Positions 1 through 8,538 of a stretch of DNA of 64,000 bases are shown piece after piece. The DNA is taken from positions 62,001 to 126,000 of the forward strand of contig NZ_FCOE02000010.1 of the NCBI RefSeq assembly GCF_001544915.2, written 5' to 3'. Every line of letters begins with the position of its first letter. The stretch's first letter is position 1. A program made the translations under genes and the position numbers. The notes below the pieces were generated by a model. The model worked only from the letters and a program-made list of their open reading frames with translations, was not told the DNA's origin and made no database searches. This stretch comes from Caballeronia pedi (GTDB lineage: Bacteria; Pseudomonadota; Gammaproteobacteria; Burkholderiales; Burkholderiaceae).

Positions 1-860
1 GGCGCGAGATTGTCCGTGAAGCGCACCTTGTAGCCGACCACTTCGCCGAACGGCGTGCCGAGTTCTTCCGCGATGCGCCTTCCGGTGGCCGAAGCCGCGA
101 TGCGGCGCGGCTGCGTATGGCCGATCAGCCCGCTGCCGCCCGCGCCGAGACCGCGTCCGAGCGCGAGGCAGATTTTCGGGAGCTGGGTGGTCTTGCCCGA
201 GCCGGTTTCGCCGCTGACGATCACCACCTGATTCGCCGCGATCGCGCGCGCAATTTCCTCGCATCGGCCGGAAACCGGAAGCGCTTCGGGGAACGTGACT
301 GGCGGAACGGGATTCGGCGTGACGATGCGTGGCGCGCGAGGCTGCCGTGGTTCGCGTGGTTCGCGTGGTTCGGCCGGGCGTTCGCTTCGCTGCTCGACGA
401 CAGGTCGCGGCGGTCGTGCGATATCCGGTTTGCGCGCTTCGGCAGGACTTTTTTGTGCAGCGCGCTCGACGCGCGGCGGACGATTCCCCTGCTCGCGCCG
501 GGTGTCATCGCGTTTCGGGCGCGCTGGTGCAGCAGGCGGCGCGGGCGGCGGCGTCACATCGCGCGGTTTCGGCGCACGCTGAACGGATTGCGGCTCACTC
601 GGTTGCGATCGAGGTTGAGTGGGCTTCGGCTGTGCAGCCGCCGCTGCGGCCGCTTTTCCGCCCGCAAACCGCCGCGCGGCGAGTTCCTTCTTGCTCAATC
701 CCGCCGTTTCGCCGGACGCGCCCGCGCCCTCACCCGCCTGCGCGTCGCGCAGCAGATTTTCGCGCAGCTTTTGCAACTGCTCGCGCGTGTCGAGGGCTTG
801 ATCGGCGGATTGCGGCTTGCCCGGCTGGTTGGGGCGTGCGGGTCGGGAAACATTCGGCAT
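1..860 (-). CDS. hrpA: ATP-dependent RNA helicase HrpA, N-terminal part (cut by window edge)
   Basis: This is the N-terminal part of a DEAH-box RNA helicase; the rest lies left of the window. The Walker A motif [13 protein letters not shown] begins near residue 217 and is followed by the HTQPRRIAA (motif Ia) region. About 200 residues precede the helicase core. They are low-complexity, rich in Pro, Arg, Ala and Glu, and probably disordered; the E. coli protein has a much shorter leader. HrpA acts in the cytoplasm and in E. coli is linked to rescue of stalled or collided ribosomes. The start at 860 is chosen because it gives the conserved beginning [10 protein letters not shown]; no Shine-Dalgarno is visible, since only 22 bp separate it from the divergent argA. 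Confidence 0.9.
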   Translation of the reverse strand, partial: MPNVSRPARPNQPGKPQSADQALDTREQLQKLRENLLRDAQAGEGAGASGETAGLSKKELAARRFAGGKAAAAAAAQPKPTQPRSQPSEPQSVQRAPKPRDVTPPPAPPAAPARPKRDDTRREQGNRPPRVERAAQKSPAEARKPDIARPPRPVVEQRSERPAEPREPREPRQPRAPRIVTPNPVPPVTFPEALPVSGRCEEIARAIAANQVVIVSGETGSGKTTQLPKICLALGRGLGAGGSGLIGHTQPRRIAASATGRRIAEELGTPFGEVVGYKVRFTDNLA

Positions 861-868
861 AGCGTCGC

Positions 869-876
869 ATTATAAT
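869..876. promoter_or_regulatory. Palindromic ATTATAAT: shared -10 box of divergent hrpA and argA
   Basis: The 22-bp gap between the two start codons holds ATTATAAT, which reads TATAAT on both strands (871-876 on plus, 874-869 on minus). Standard spacing from the plus-strand box puts the transcription start at about 883, the A of the argA ATG. From the minus-strand box it falls within a few bases of the hrpA ATG at 860. No good -35 hexamer is visible on either side. Confidence 0.5.
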
Positions 877-882
877 CCCGGG

Positions 883-2265
883 ATGAATTCCCAAACCGAC
901 CTCACGATCGCCACGCAGGCGGCGTCGCAGCCCGCTGCGACAGAGCCCGAAGCGTCGAATCCCCACGCCCAGTTCGTCGACTGGATGCGCTCCGTCGCGC
1001 CCTATATTCACGCGTTCCGCAACAAGACCTTCGTCGTCGCGTTCGGCGGCGAGCTGGTGCAGGAAGGACGCCTGAATGCGCTCGTGCAGGACGTCGGCCT
1101 GCTGCACGCGATGGGCATCCACGTCGTGCTGGTGCACGGCTCGCGCCCGCAGCTCGACGAACAGTTGAGTCTGCACGGCGTCGAATCGTCGTTCTCGCAC
1201 GGCCTGCGCATCACCGACGCCCGCGCGCTCGAATCCGCGAAGGAAGCCGCCGGCGAAGTGCGCCTCGATATCGAGGCCGCGATCAGCCAGGGCTTGCCGA
1301 ACACACCGATGGCGCACGCGCACATCAGCGTCGTGTCGGGCAACTTCGTGACGGCGCGGCCGGTCGGCATTCTCGATGGCGTCGATTTTCAGCACACGGG
1401 CGTCGTGCGCAAGATCGACGGCGATTCCATCCGCCAGTCGCTCGCATCGAACAAGCTCGTGCTGCTGTCGTCGCTCGGCTTTTCGCCGACCGGCGAGGCG
1501 TTCAATCTCTCGATGGAAGATGTCGCCTCAGCCGCGGCCATCGCGTTGCGCGCCGACAAGATCATCTTCGTGACGGAAATTCCCGGCCTGGTGGATTCGG
1601 AAAACGAGCTTATCCGGGAACTGTCGCTCGACGACGCCTATCGCCTGCAGGAAAGCGGCGAGCTGCAGGGCGACACCGCGTTCTATCTGAAGCATACGGT
1701 GCGCGCGTGCCGTGGCGGCGTGGCGCGCGGCCACATCATTCCGTACCGGCTCGACGGCAGCGTGCTGCTCGAACTGTTCCTGCACGATGGCGTCGGCACG
1801 ATGATCTCCTACGAGAACCTCGAAAGCCTGCGCGAAGCGACGCCGGACGACGTCGGCGGCATTCTCACGCTGATCGAGCCGCTCGAATCCGACGGCACGC
1901 TCGTGCGGCGCGGGCGTCACCAGATCGAACGCGATATCGACCATTTTTCGGTCATCGAGCACGATGGCGTGCTGTTCGGCTGCGCGGCGCTCTATCCGTA
2001 CACGCAGGAGCGTATCGGCGAAATGGCGTGCCTGACGGTCGCGCCGGAAGCGCAAGGTTCGGGCGACGGCGAGCGCCTGCTCAAGCGCATCGAGCAGCGC
2101 GCCCGCGCACGCGGCCTCACGCGCATCTTCGTGCTGACGACGCGCACCGAGCACTGGTTCCTCAAGCGCGGCTTCGTGAAGGTGACCGTGGACGATCTGC
2201 CGGAGGATCGGCGGCGCCTGTACAACTGGCAGCGCAAGTCGCTCGTCCTGATGAAACAGTTTTGA
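883..2265 (+). CDS. argA: Amino-acid N-acetyltransferase (N-acetylglutamate synthase)
   Basis: Catalyses the first committed step of arginine synthesis: acetyl-CoA + glutamate to N-acetylglutamate, in the cytoplasm. The 460-residue protein has the classical two-part build. An amino-acid-kinase-like domain (about residues 30-310, with the [10 protein letters not shown] stretch) would carry the arginine feedback site. A C-terminal GNAT acetyltransferase domain (about 320-455) includes [20 protein letters not shown], the acetyl-CoA loop. Length fits the E. coli enzyme (443). The ATG at 883 is preceded by TATAAT and CCCGGG only, with no clear ribosome-binding site, which raises the possibility of a leaderless mRNA. 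The next gene, yggX, follows after 59 bp. Confidence 0.95.
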   Translation: MNSQTDLTIATQAASQPAATEPEASNPHAQFVDWMRSVAPYIHAFRNKTFVVAFGGELVQEGRLNALVQDVGLLHAMGIHVVLVHGSRPQLDEQLSLHGVESSFSHGLRITDARALESAKEAAGEVRLDIEAAISQGLPNTPMAHAHISVVSGNFVTARPVGILDGVDFQHTGVVRKIDGDSIRQSLASNKLVLLSSLGFSPTGEAFNLSMEDVASAAAIALRADKIIFVTEIPGLVDSENELIRELSLDDAYRLQESGELQGDTAFYLKHTVRACRGGVARGHIIPYRLDGSVLLELFLHDGVGTMISYENLESLREATPDDVGGILTLIEPLESDGTLVRRGRHQIERDIDHFSVIEHDGVLFGCAALYPYTQERIGEMACLTVAPEAQGSGDGERLLKRIEQRARARGLTRIFVLTTRTEHWFLKRGFVKVTVDDLPEDRRRLYNWQRKSLVLMKQF

Positions 2266-2324
2266 ACACGAATGAACGAAGCGCAGCACTGCGCTCAGCT
2301 ACCCCGATACAGGAGAAACTCAAG

Positions 2325-2597
2325 ATGGCCCGAATGGTTCAATGCGCGAAGCTCGGCAAGGAAGCCGAAGGACTGGATTTTCCGCCGCTGCCGGGCGAAC
2401 TCGGCAAGCGCATCTACGAGACGGTCTCGAAGGAAGCCTGGCAAGGCTGGCTCAAGCAACAGACGATGCTGATCAACGAAAATCGCCTCAACATGGCCGA
2501 TCCGCGCGCGCGCCAGTATCTGATCAAGCAGACCGAGAAGTATTTCTTCGGTGAAGGCGCCGATACCGCTTCCGGCTACGTGCCGCCGCAGAGCTGA
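2325..2597 (+). CDS. yggX: Fe(II)-trafficking / oxidative damage protection protein YggX
   Basis: A 90-residue protein that begins [21 protein letters not shown] and carries the full YggX-family signature, including the conserved N-terminal Cys and the [20 protein letters not shown] helix. In enterobacteria the family protects Fe-S clusters and helps iron handling under oxidative stress. The family length is about 90, so the gene is complete. AGGAGA lies 8 bp before the ATG. It sits 59 bp behind argA and is closed by a strong terminator, so it may be co-transcribed with argA. Confidence 0.95.
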   Translation: MARMVQCAKLGKEAEGLDFPPLPGELGKRIYETVSKEAWQGWLKQQTMLINENRLNMADPRARQYLIKQTEKYFFGEGADTASGYVPPQS

Positions 2598-2618
2598 AAA
2601 CTGCGCTTGGTCGTACTG

Positions 2619-2646
2619 AAAAACCGGTCCACGCGGCCGGTTTTTT
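2619..2646 (+). terminator. Rho-independent terminator after yggX
   Basis: The stem AAAACCGG / CCGGTTTT is followed by a run of T. It stands 22 bp behind the yggX stop. Confidence 0.85.
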
Positions 2647-3247
2647 GTTGCCTGCGCGCGGGCAAAATGTTCCGAATGGACCATCAGATGAATCAGACAA
2701 GTGTCGGCGCAATCCTAAGCCGGGTAAGGGATCGAGCCGATTGCGCGGCCTCGCCAGAACAGGCCGGTTTGCAGATCGTCTGTCATCGTGTTATCATCTT
2801 CTCGTTATCAACAGCAATTCACCATCATTCACGCATTGAGTTCGTAACATTTTCATTCGAACGCAGCGCGGTAGTGACAGGATTCATACAAAGAGGCGCG
2901 TCGGTTCATTAGCTGGTTTTGCCAGACTCACGCCGGCCTTTTTCGTCTCAGGTTGTTTTTTCGCCGACGTCGCGGCCCCACCCGCGGCGAACTCCGGATT
3001 CCCGCCGAGTTCGCCGTCCGCACGTCAAATTCGTTTGTTTCATCCCGAGTGCAATTTCGCGACCCACCGCGAAGCACCGGCACCGCGTTTGCTTTTCTTT
3101 TCGGCATCTGCTTCATACAGCATGCCGCGCGGAGCCATTGGCGATCGTTTTCCGCTGTCTCGATACCAAGGCGGCGCCGTCGCGAAACTGCACTGTCCCG
3201 AAGCTCCGCGCGAGTTCTCGGGATCGAATACGGAGTTATTTCGAACT
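2647..3247. other. 600-bp non-coding stretch before the ProP-like gene
   Basis: No convincing gene is seen on either strand; the open frames here lack ribosome-binding sites and family features. The stretch is AT-richer than its neighbours. It probably contains the promoter and a long 5' leader of the transporter gene. Confidence 0.5.
2769..2797 (+). promoter_or_regulatory. Candidate sigma70-type promoter upstream of the ProP-like gene
   Basis: TTGCAG and TATCAT are separated by 17 bp. If used, the leader to the ATG at 3248 would be about 445 nt, unusually long. No nearer match of equal quality was seen. Confidence 0.35.
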
Positions 3248-4723
3248 ATGTCTTCTCTTCAAGAGGGCCTTTGGCGCACACAGGATTCATCGAGTCAGAA
3301 GTCCGATCTCACCCTCGACGACATCACCATCGTCGATCAGTCTTTGCTCAAACGCGCGGTCGGCGCCATGGCCATCGGTAACGCGATGGAATGGTTCGAC
3401 TTCGGCGTGTACAGCTACATCGCCGTGACGCTCGGCAAGGTGTTCTTCCCGTCGAGCAGCCCCACCGCGCAGTTGCTGGCCACGTTCGGCACGTTCGCGG
3501 CCGCGTTCCTCGTGCGCCCGATCGGCGGCATGGTGTTCGGCCCGCTGGGCGACCGCATCGGCCGCAAGCGCGTGCTCGCGATGACGATGATCATGATGGC
3601 CGTCGGCACGTTCTGTATCGGCATCATTCCGAGCTATGAAACGATCGGCGTGATGGCGCCGGTGCTGCTGCTGGTCGCGCGTCTCGTGCAGGGCTTCTCG
3701 ACGGGCGGCGAATACGGTGGTGCTGCGACCTTCATCGCCGAATTCTCGCCGGACAAGAAGCGCGGCTTCATGTCGAGCTTCCTCGAGTTCGGCACGCTCG
3801 TCGGCTACGTGCTCGGCGCGGGCGTGGTCGCGGTGCTGACAGCAACGCTCTCGGAAAGCGCGCTGCTGTCGTGGGGCTGGCGCATTCCGTTCATGGTCGC
3901 GGGTCCGCTCGGCCTGATCGGTCTGTATATCCGGATGAAGCTCGAAGAAACGCCTGCGTTCCAGCGCGAAGCCGAGAAGGCGGAAGCGGTGTCGCACGAA
4001 ACGACCAGGGAGCAGTTCCGCGAGACGCTCATCCAGCAATGGAAGCCGCTGCTGCAATGCGTGGGCCTCGTGCTGATCTTCAACGTGACCGACTACATGG
4101 CGCTGTCGTATCTGCCGAGCTATCTGTCGGCGACGCTCAAGTTCAACGAGACGCACGGCCTGTTCATCGTGCTCGTCGTGATGGTGCTGATGATGCCGCT
4201 GACGCTCTTCGCCGGCCGTCTGTCCGATACGATTGGCCGCAAGCCGGTGATGCTCGCGGGTTGTGTCGGCCTGCTGGTGCTGTCGATCCCGGCGCTCTCG
4301 CTGATCCGCATGGGCACGATTCCGTCGATCTTCGCGGGCATGATGATTCTCGGCGCGCTGCTGTCGACGTTCACGGGCGTGATGCCGTCGTCGCTGCCGG
4401 CCCTCTTCCCGACGAAGATCCGCTACGGCGCGCTCGCGATCGGCTTCAACGTGTCGGTTTCGCTGTTCGGCGGTACTACGCCGCTCGTCACGGCATGGCT
4501 CGTCGACACGACCGGCAACCTGATGATGCCCGCGTACTATCTGATGGGCGCGTCGCTGATCGGTATCGTCTCGGTACTCGCGCTGCACGAGACGGCGAAG
4601 AAGCCGCTGAAGGGTTCGCCGCCGGCTGTGGCGTCGAAATCGGAAGCGCACGCGATTCTGCGCGGCCATCGCGAAGCCGCCGAAATGGACGATGCATTCC
4701 CGGAAGGCACGGTGCGCGCGTAA
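3248..4723 (+). CDS. proP: MFS transporter, metabolite:H+ symporter family, ProP-like
   Basis: A 491-residue inner-membrane secondary transporter of the MHS subfamily of the major facilitator superfamily. It shows the N-terminal MHS hallmark GNAMEWFDFGVYSY (residues 44-57), the loop 2-3 motif GDRIGRKR (101-108), QGFSTGGEYGG in TM4 and the repeat-half motif SDTIGRKP. Twelve membrane segments are evident. Close relatives import proline/betaine, but others in the family take citrate, shikimate or 2-oxoglutarate, so the substrate is inferred only. Reading frame continues upstream to 3035, but GGAG and MSSLQEG at 3248 make the better start. It is a single gene closed by a terminator. Confidence 0.85.
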   Translation: MSSLQEGLWRTQDSSSQKSDLTLDDITIVDQSLLKRAVGAMAIGNAMEWFDFGVYSYIAVTLGKVFFPSSSPTAQLLATFGTFAAAFLVRPIGGMVFGPLGDRIGRKRVLAMTMIMMAVGTFCIGIIPSYETIGVMAPVLLLVARLVQGFSTGGEYGGAATFIAEFSPDKKRGFMSSFLEFGTLVGYVLGAGVVAVLTATLSESALLSWGWRIPFMVAGPLGLIGLYIRMKLEETPAFQREAEKAEAVSHETTREQFRETLIQQWKPLLQCVGLVLIFNVTDYMALSYLPSYLSATLKFNETHGLFIVLVVMVLMMPLTLFAGRLSDTIGRKPVMLAGCVGLLVLSIPALSLIRMGTIPSIFAGMMILGALLSTFTGVMPSSLPALFPTKIRYGALAIGFNVSVSLFGGTTPLVTAWLVDTTGNLMMPAYYLMGASLIGIVSVLALHETAKKPLKGSPPAVASKSEAHAILRGHREAAEMDDAFPEGTVRA

Positions 4724-4744
4724 GCGTTCGGGCTGTCTGACGGC

Positions 4745-4777
4745 AAAAGGCCGGTGCGTGAGCGCCGGCCTTTTTTT
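4745..4777 (+). terminator. Rho-independent terminator after the ProP-like gene
   Basis: The stem AAGGCCGG / CCGGCCTT is followed by seven T. The T-run overlaps the stop codon of the convergent phosphodiesterase gene. The hairpin is symmetric and could also halt transcription from the minus side. Confidence 0.85.
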
Positions 4778-5231
4778 ATGTCACGAGCGCGACGATGCGC
4801 GCTTGCGGTTTTCCATTGTCGATGTCGAGCAGCGCGAGCGTGATTGGCAATCTGAAGCGGCGCGGCCCCGCGCTGCCGGGATTCACGAACAACACGTTGT
4901 CGCGTCGTTCGATGAGCGGCTTGTGAGAATGGCCCGTGACTACGACATCGATGCCGTCGAGTTGCATCGGTACATCGGCGATATCGTGGACGACGTGGAA
5001 CGTCACGCCGCCGAGTTCGATGCGCGCATGTTCCGGCAAGTGCGCGACGCCCTCGCCGATGTCGTTGTTGCCGCGCACGACGGTGAGCGGCGCGAGTGGC
5101 GCAAGGGTATCGAGCACGTCGCGTTTGCAGATGTCGCCTGCGTGAATGATGTGCGAGACGCCACGCAACGCCACGAGCGCCTCGGGGCGCACGAGGTTGT
5201 GTGTGTCGGAGATGAGGCCGATGCGCATCAT
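4776..5231 (-). CDS. YfcE/MJ0936-family metallophosphoesterase
   Basis: A compact 151-residue calcineurin-like phosphodiesterase. All five metal-binding blocks are present: D-x-H (D9, H11), GD (D33), GNND (54-57), an isolated His in the HVVHD block and GHSH (100-103). The family hydrolyses phosphodiesters with Mn2+ in vitro, but physiological substrates are generally unknown. The start MMRIGLISDTH has two adjacent Met codons, and either may be used. The gene is convergent with the ProP-like gene and shares its terminator region. Confidence 0.85.
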   Translation of the reverse strand: MMRIGLISDTHNLVRPEALVALRGVSHIIHAGDICKRDVLDTLAPLAPLTVVRGNNDIGEGVAHLPEHARIELGGVTFHVVHDIADVPMQLDGIDVVVTGHSHKPLIERRDNVLFVNPGSAGPRRFRLPITLALLDIDNGKPQARIVALVT

Positions 5232-5322
5232 CGGATGTCCTTGCGCTGAACCAGTGCCGATGATTATGCGGGCGCGGTGAAATCCTGTCGAACGGACCGC
5301 GCATCGGCGCGCCGGCGCGGCT

Positions 5323-5350
5323 TTGGCGCGCTGCCGCGCAATGGTAGAAT
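5323..5350 (+). promoter_or_regulatory. Promoter of tRNA-Leu
   Basis: TTGGCG, 16 bp, TAGAAT. The predicted start falls about 7 bp before the mature tRNA 5' end at 5364. Confidence 0.55.
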
Positions 5351-5363
5351 CGCGTCCGCCCTT

Positions 5364-5448
5364 GCCGGGGTGATGAAATTGGTAAACATAGCGGACTTAA
5401 AATCCGCCGCCTCACGGCTTGCCGGTTCGAGTCCGGTCCCCGGCACCA
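5364..5448 (+). tRNA. tRNA-Leu (anticodon UAA)
   Basis: The 85-nt cloverleaf begins GCCGGGG and ends CCCCGGCACCA, so the acceptor stem pairs perfectly and CCA is encoded. The anticodon stem GCGGA/TCCGC encloses CTTAAAA with anticodon TAA at 5398-5400. The long variable arm is typical of a class II leucine tRNA. The GGTTCGAGTCC T-arm is canonical. Phage remnants start immediately behind it, which suggests its 3' end served as an integration site. Confidence 0.97.
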
Positions 5449-5469
5449 GCCATTACGTAATGCTTCGTC

Positions 5470-5615
5470 CGCGATGGGTCCGTAGCTATTGCCGGGAGGC
5501 CTCGCCCAGATGTTCGAGCACTTCACGCGATCGACGTCACCTCGGAAATAGAGGGCATGTCGAGGAACGCGCAGACGTTCCGCCCGCCCGCCGCTTCAGG
5601 TGCGTTCCGCGCCAT
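5470..5615 (-). pseudogene. Phage endolysin remnant (lambda R-type transglycosylase), internally deleted
   Basis: An ATG at 5615 sits behind a strong AGGAGG and overlaps the holin frame by 20 bp, as in phage lysis cassettes. It reads MARNAPEAAGGRNVCAFLDM and then SISEVTS, matching the start of lambda R (RKAFLDMLAWSEGT). A stop follows at 5523. Directly downstream in another frame comes VKCSNIWARPPGNSYG, matching the lambda R C-terminus (DRCSNIWASLPGAGYG). The central ~110 residues are missing, so the gene is dead. The match is from memory of the lambda protein, not from a search. The fragment runs almost to the tRNA-Leu 3' end. Confidence 0.75.
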
Positions 5616-5874
5616 CGTCGCCCTCCTTCTCGTCGCCGCCCTCTTTCCGGCGCACAGACGTGTATCGCAGCGCGAGGAAGCCGAGTCCGAAAGCCGTGTA
5701 GCCGATCCATTGCGGCACGTTCTGCGGAATCGCCGCCTTGAGCTCGACATCCATGTCCGCCCATGCCTGTGAAATGAGCGGCCCGGCGCCGACGAGAGCG
5801 GCGAATGCGGCGCCCGCTATCAACGTGCCGCGCTTGTGGAGCTGCCATCAGTTAACCGCGAGCGTCAGTTTCAT
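5596..5874 (-). pseudogene. Phage holin-like membrane protein, interrupted by an in-frame stop
   Basis: From an ATG at 5874 the frame reads MKLTLAVN, then TGA (5850-5848), then WQLHKRGTLIAGAAFAALVG and a further 60 residues to 5596. Two hydrophobic segments, the KAAIPQNVPQWIGYTAFGLG stretch and a charged tail (RRKEGGDEKEGDD) resemble small holins of tailed phages. The overlap with an endolysin remnant on the same strand supports this. A TTG at 5823 could restart translation and give a 75-residue product, so residual expression cannot be excluded. Confidence 0.6.
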
Positions 5875-5914
5875 GTGATACCGACATGCGGACTCCTTGT
5901 GCGCCGTGGCTGGA

Positions 5915-5938
5915 CACAAAAAACCGCCCGTAGGCGGC
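5915..5938 (-). terminator. Minus-strand terminator upstream of the holin remnant
   Basis: On the minus strand CCGCC-TACG-GGCGG is followed by six T. It lies just before the holin remnant, where phage late operons often carry a terminator. It has no host gene to serve, which fits a prophage origin. Confidence 0.6.
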
Positions 5939-6085
5939 TGGTGATTATTCTCGGGATGTCATCACGATCTGCAAGCCAAGCCGATTGGCGTGTGGGATTG
6001 CGCCTGGCGCGCAGCCGCCGAAGACGGCTTGCGTCTCATGTAAAATTGCGCAACCTTTTAACATGGCCTTCGCTTTGGCATATCG

Positions 6086-7225
6086 ATGATGACATCAGCA
6101 AATTACGTCCGCAGCGATCGGGCTCATTACCTCGATAGTCTGCGAGGTTTCGCCGCCCTCTCAGTCATGCTTTCGCACCTGGTTGTTGTGGGATACAACC
6201 AATTGGGCTGGATCTGGACAGCAACAATATATTTGCCGGTTCGGATTGCCATTGCCGGACATCAAGCCGTCATTCTCTTCTTCGTTCTCAGTGGATTCGC
6301 GTTGACCAGAATGATTGGCGGGATGCGCTCTTACGCATACCCACGTTATTTGGCCGCGCGCGTTGCCAGGCTGTACCCTCCATATGCTGCGTCAATTGTT
6401 CTCGCCGCGTCCGTGTACTTCTGCTTGGAAAAGCTTGGCTTCGACTGGAAGGACGGCTGGATGTACACCGTTCACCCTCATATCAACAAAGAGATCATTG
6501 CTGATCATGCGCTCTTGGTGGGACCACTCAATGCCCGCGACATAAGTCCTGTGATTTGGTCCATCGCGATGGAAATGCGTATATCCATCGCATTCCCGAT
6601 TATTCTTTATCTCGTCCGCCGATTTGGAGGATATGCAGTTCTAGGGATGATGATATGCTCACTCGCTATTGGCCCTCTGATCCCTTGGGCTGATGCCCAT
6701 TACCGCTCATACGTTTCTCAGACGATGCTGACGGTGCATTATGCGACATTCTTCTTTATCGGCTGCTGGCTTTCGTTCAACGTAGATAATCTCCGCGCAC
6801 GCATACCGTCTAAATATCTTGTCGTGGCGTGGTGCATCGCACTTGGGCTCTACGCGTATCCGTTTTTTGGCGAATGGAAAATCATCGCCAGAGTATGTGG
6901 AGACGTGGCCGTAGGCGTTGGAGCCGCTCTACTCATTACTTTGTGTAGCACCGTAAAAGACAACAGCTTCCTCAGACTCGGCGGGTGGCTAGGGAAGTAT
7001 TCATACAGCCTCTATCTGAATCACATACTCGTCATGTTCACGGCCATCATCGTGTTGTACCGATCGGCGGGGGCAGTCGTGGTCTGGTGCGTGACGATTC
7101 CCGCGGCTCTTCTGGTGGCGGTACTGATGCACAAGCTATTCGAATGGCCTTCGGTTTTGCTTGGCCGAAAGATCCTTCGCGGCTTCTCATCGAGCCATAC
7201 CGTCACGAAGCAATTAGATGCATGA
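6086..7225 (+). CDS. Acyltransferase 3 (OafA/YrhL-type) membrane O-acyltransferase
   Basis: A 379-residue polytopic inner-membrane protein of the acyltransferase-3 family, which transfers acetyl or other acyl groups to surface glycans such as O-antigen or exopolysaccharide. The N-terminal hallmark YLDSLRGFAALSVMLSHLVV (conserved Arg and catalytic-type His), the FFVLSGFALTR motif and the WSIAMEMRISIAFPIIL block are intact. About ten membrane segments are visible. Base composition is clearly AT-richer than the flanking chromosome, with codons rare in the neighbours, which suggests transfer. It sits alone in a decayed island behind tRNA-Leu and faces a truncated relative. Start: ATGATG at 6086, with no strong ribosome-binding site. 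The acceptor is unknown. Confidence 0.85.
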   Translation: MMTSANYVRSDRAHYLDSLRGFAALSVMLSHLVVVGYNQLGWIWTATIYLPVRIAIAGHQAVILFFVLSGFALTRMIGGMRSYAYPRYLAARVARLYPPYAASIVLAASVYFCLEKLGFDWKDGWMYTVHPHINKEIIADHALLVGPLNARDISPVIWSIAMEMRISIAFPIILYLVRRFGGYAVLGMMICSLAIGPLIPWADAHYRSYVSQTMLTVHYATFFFIGCWLSFNVDNLRARIPSKYLVVAWCIALGLYAYPFFGEWKIIARVCGDVAVGVGAALLITLCSTVKDNSFLRLGGWLGKYSYSLYLNHILVMFTAIIVLYRSAGAVVVWCVTIPAALLVAVLMHKLFEWPSVLLGRKILRGFSSSHTVTKQLDA

Positions 7226-7402
7226 GCAGTGTGCGATTGAGAGGCAAGCCTATCTGCCGGTTCTGCTCGGGCGGCAAGCCTAAAAGCGGCGGTCGATTGG
7301 GCTTGGAGGTCCTCGATTTCTGGTCGATCATCGCGAAACCTGCTCATTGTTGAATTGATGCTCCAGGCGCGGGTGGATTCAAGAGGTGGCCTCGCAAATA
7401 AA

Positions 7403-7430
7403 CAAGCCACCCGAAGGTGGCTTGCATTTG
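7403..7430. terminator. Bidirectional terminator between two convergent acyltransferase genes
   Basis: The perfect stem CAAGCCACC-cgaa-GGTGGCTTG has T-rich flanks on the minus side (TTTATTT) and a weaker GCATTT on the plus side. Confidence 0.65.
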
Positions 7431-7470
7431 GCATTGTCAGACGTCGAGTTCAACCAGTGGGGCTCGATCT

Positions 7471-8424
7471 CTACCGCGCAACGATGCTCGACACGCCGCT
7501 CCGAATTTTGCCGACGACGTAGCGGTCGATCAGCAATGGAACGGAAATTCCGAAAATGACATAAAGCGGCCATGTCTTCTCCGTATGCCATTGGAAATAC
7601 TGCCCGGCGACATCGCTGGGCTTCAACACACCCAACCCGCACAACACGAGATTGAGGACAAAGAATCCGAACAGTTGATGGAGAACAATCGGCAGCCCTT
7701 TCTCTCCAATAAAAGCCAGTACTCTGGCACCACGATGGGCTGCGATCATCTGCGATATGCCGAAGAAGAAGGCGATACCAGTCAGGCTCGTCACGATCGG
7801 CAATATCGGATGTTCGAACTTCATCACCTGCATCCAGAAATCGAGGACGATCCCTGTTGCCCAAAGTTGCTGCTGCACCGCGTACAACACGAAGAGCGAA
7901 AGGACACTTGCTGCATATCGTTGGAGCCGATATTTTTCCGTCAAAAAACCAAGGTAGTAGAAGAAGGCTGCAAATGCGACGTGCAATCCTGCAATCTTGG
8001 TCAGCGATACCGCATTGCCGCTATACATATCGCGCGACAGCAAGAGAGCCGCGATCGAAAGCGAAAGATACAACGTGAAGAACGACGCCTCTATCAACAA
8101 AGATCGACAACCAGCATTACTTGATGCCAACCTATAGATTCTGGTGTGCACCGCCCCGAAGTACACTCGAACGAAAAACAGGTTCGGGATGAACCAATAA
8201 GGCGACGTAAACGGATATGGCCCGGACGTGCTGAATTGCGGGAGAAGGAGATTTGACAGCGTTATCTCGCGATCAAATGCGACAAACCCACAGGCCGCCA
8301 GCAACTTGCACAGAACGGCGTACACCAGAATGCACGCCGTGGTGGGGACCAAAAAAGTCCTGACGTGCGAAACAGCTGATCGAACACCCTCGACCGTCCC
8401 CTCTCGAAAAAAAAGACCGGACAA
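7471..8424 (-). pseudogene. Acyltransferase 3 family protein, 5'-truncated
   Basis: The frame gives about 317 residues with some eight membrane segments and the family's C-terminal pattern (IGEKGLPIVLHQLF). It begins in the middle of the conserved FxLSGxFF motif (FSLSGLFFREG) and is blocked by TAA at 8433-8431 and TGA just beyond. The catalytic N-terminus with the RG...H signature is absent, and nothing matching it is seen upstream in other frames. A TTG at 8424 could start a short product, but activity is unlikely. The region is AT-rich and convergent with the intact acyltransferase at 6086. Confidence 0.7.
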
Positions 8425-8538
8425 ACTGAATTATATCTGTCACATCAAAACCTTCATTCTGCGCTGCCATCGCTGATAAGCGAACTAACATCGAACGGCT
8501 CAGAAAGACCCTTCTGAGACGCCACATCTCGGTGCTCC

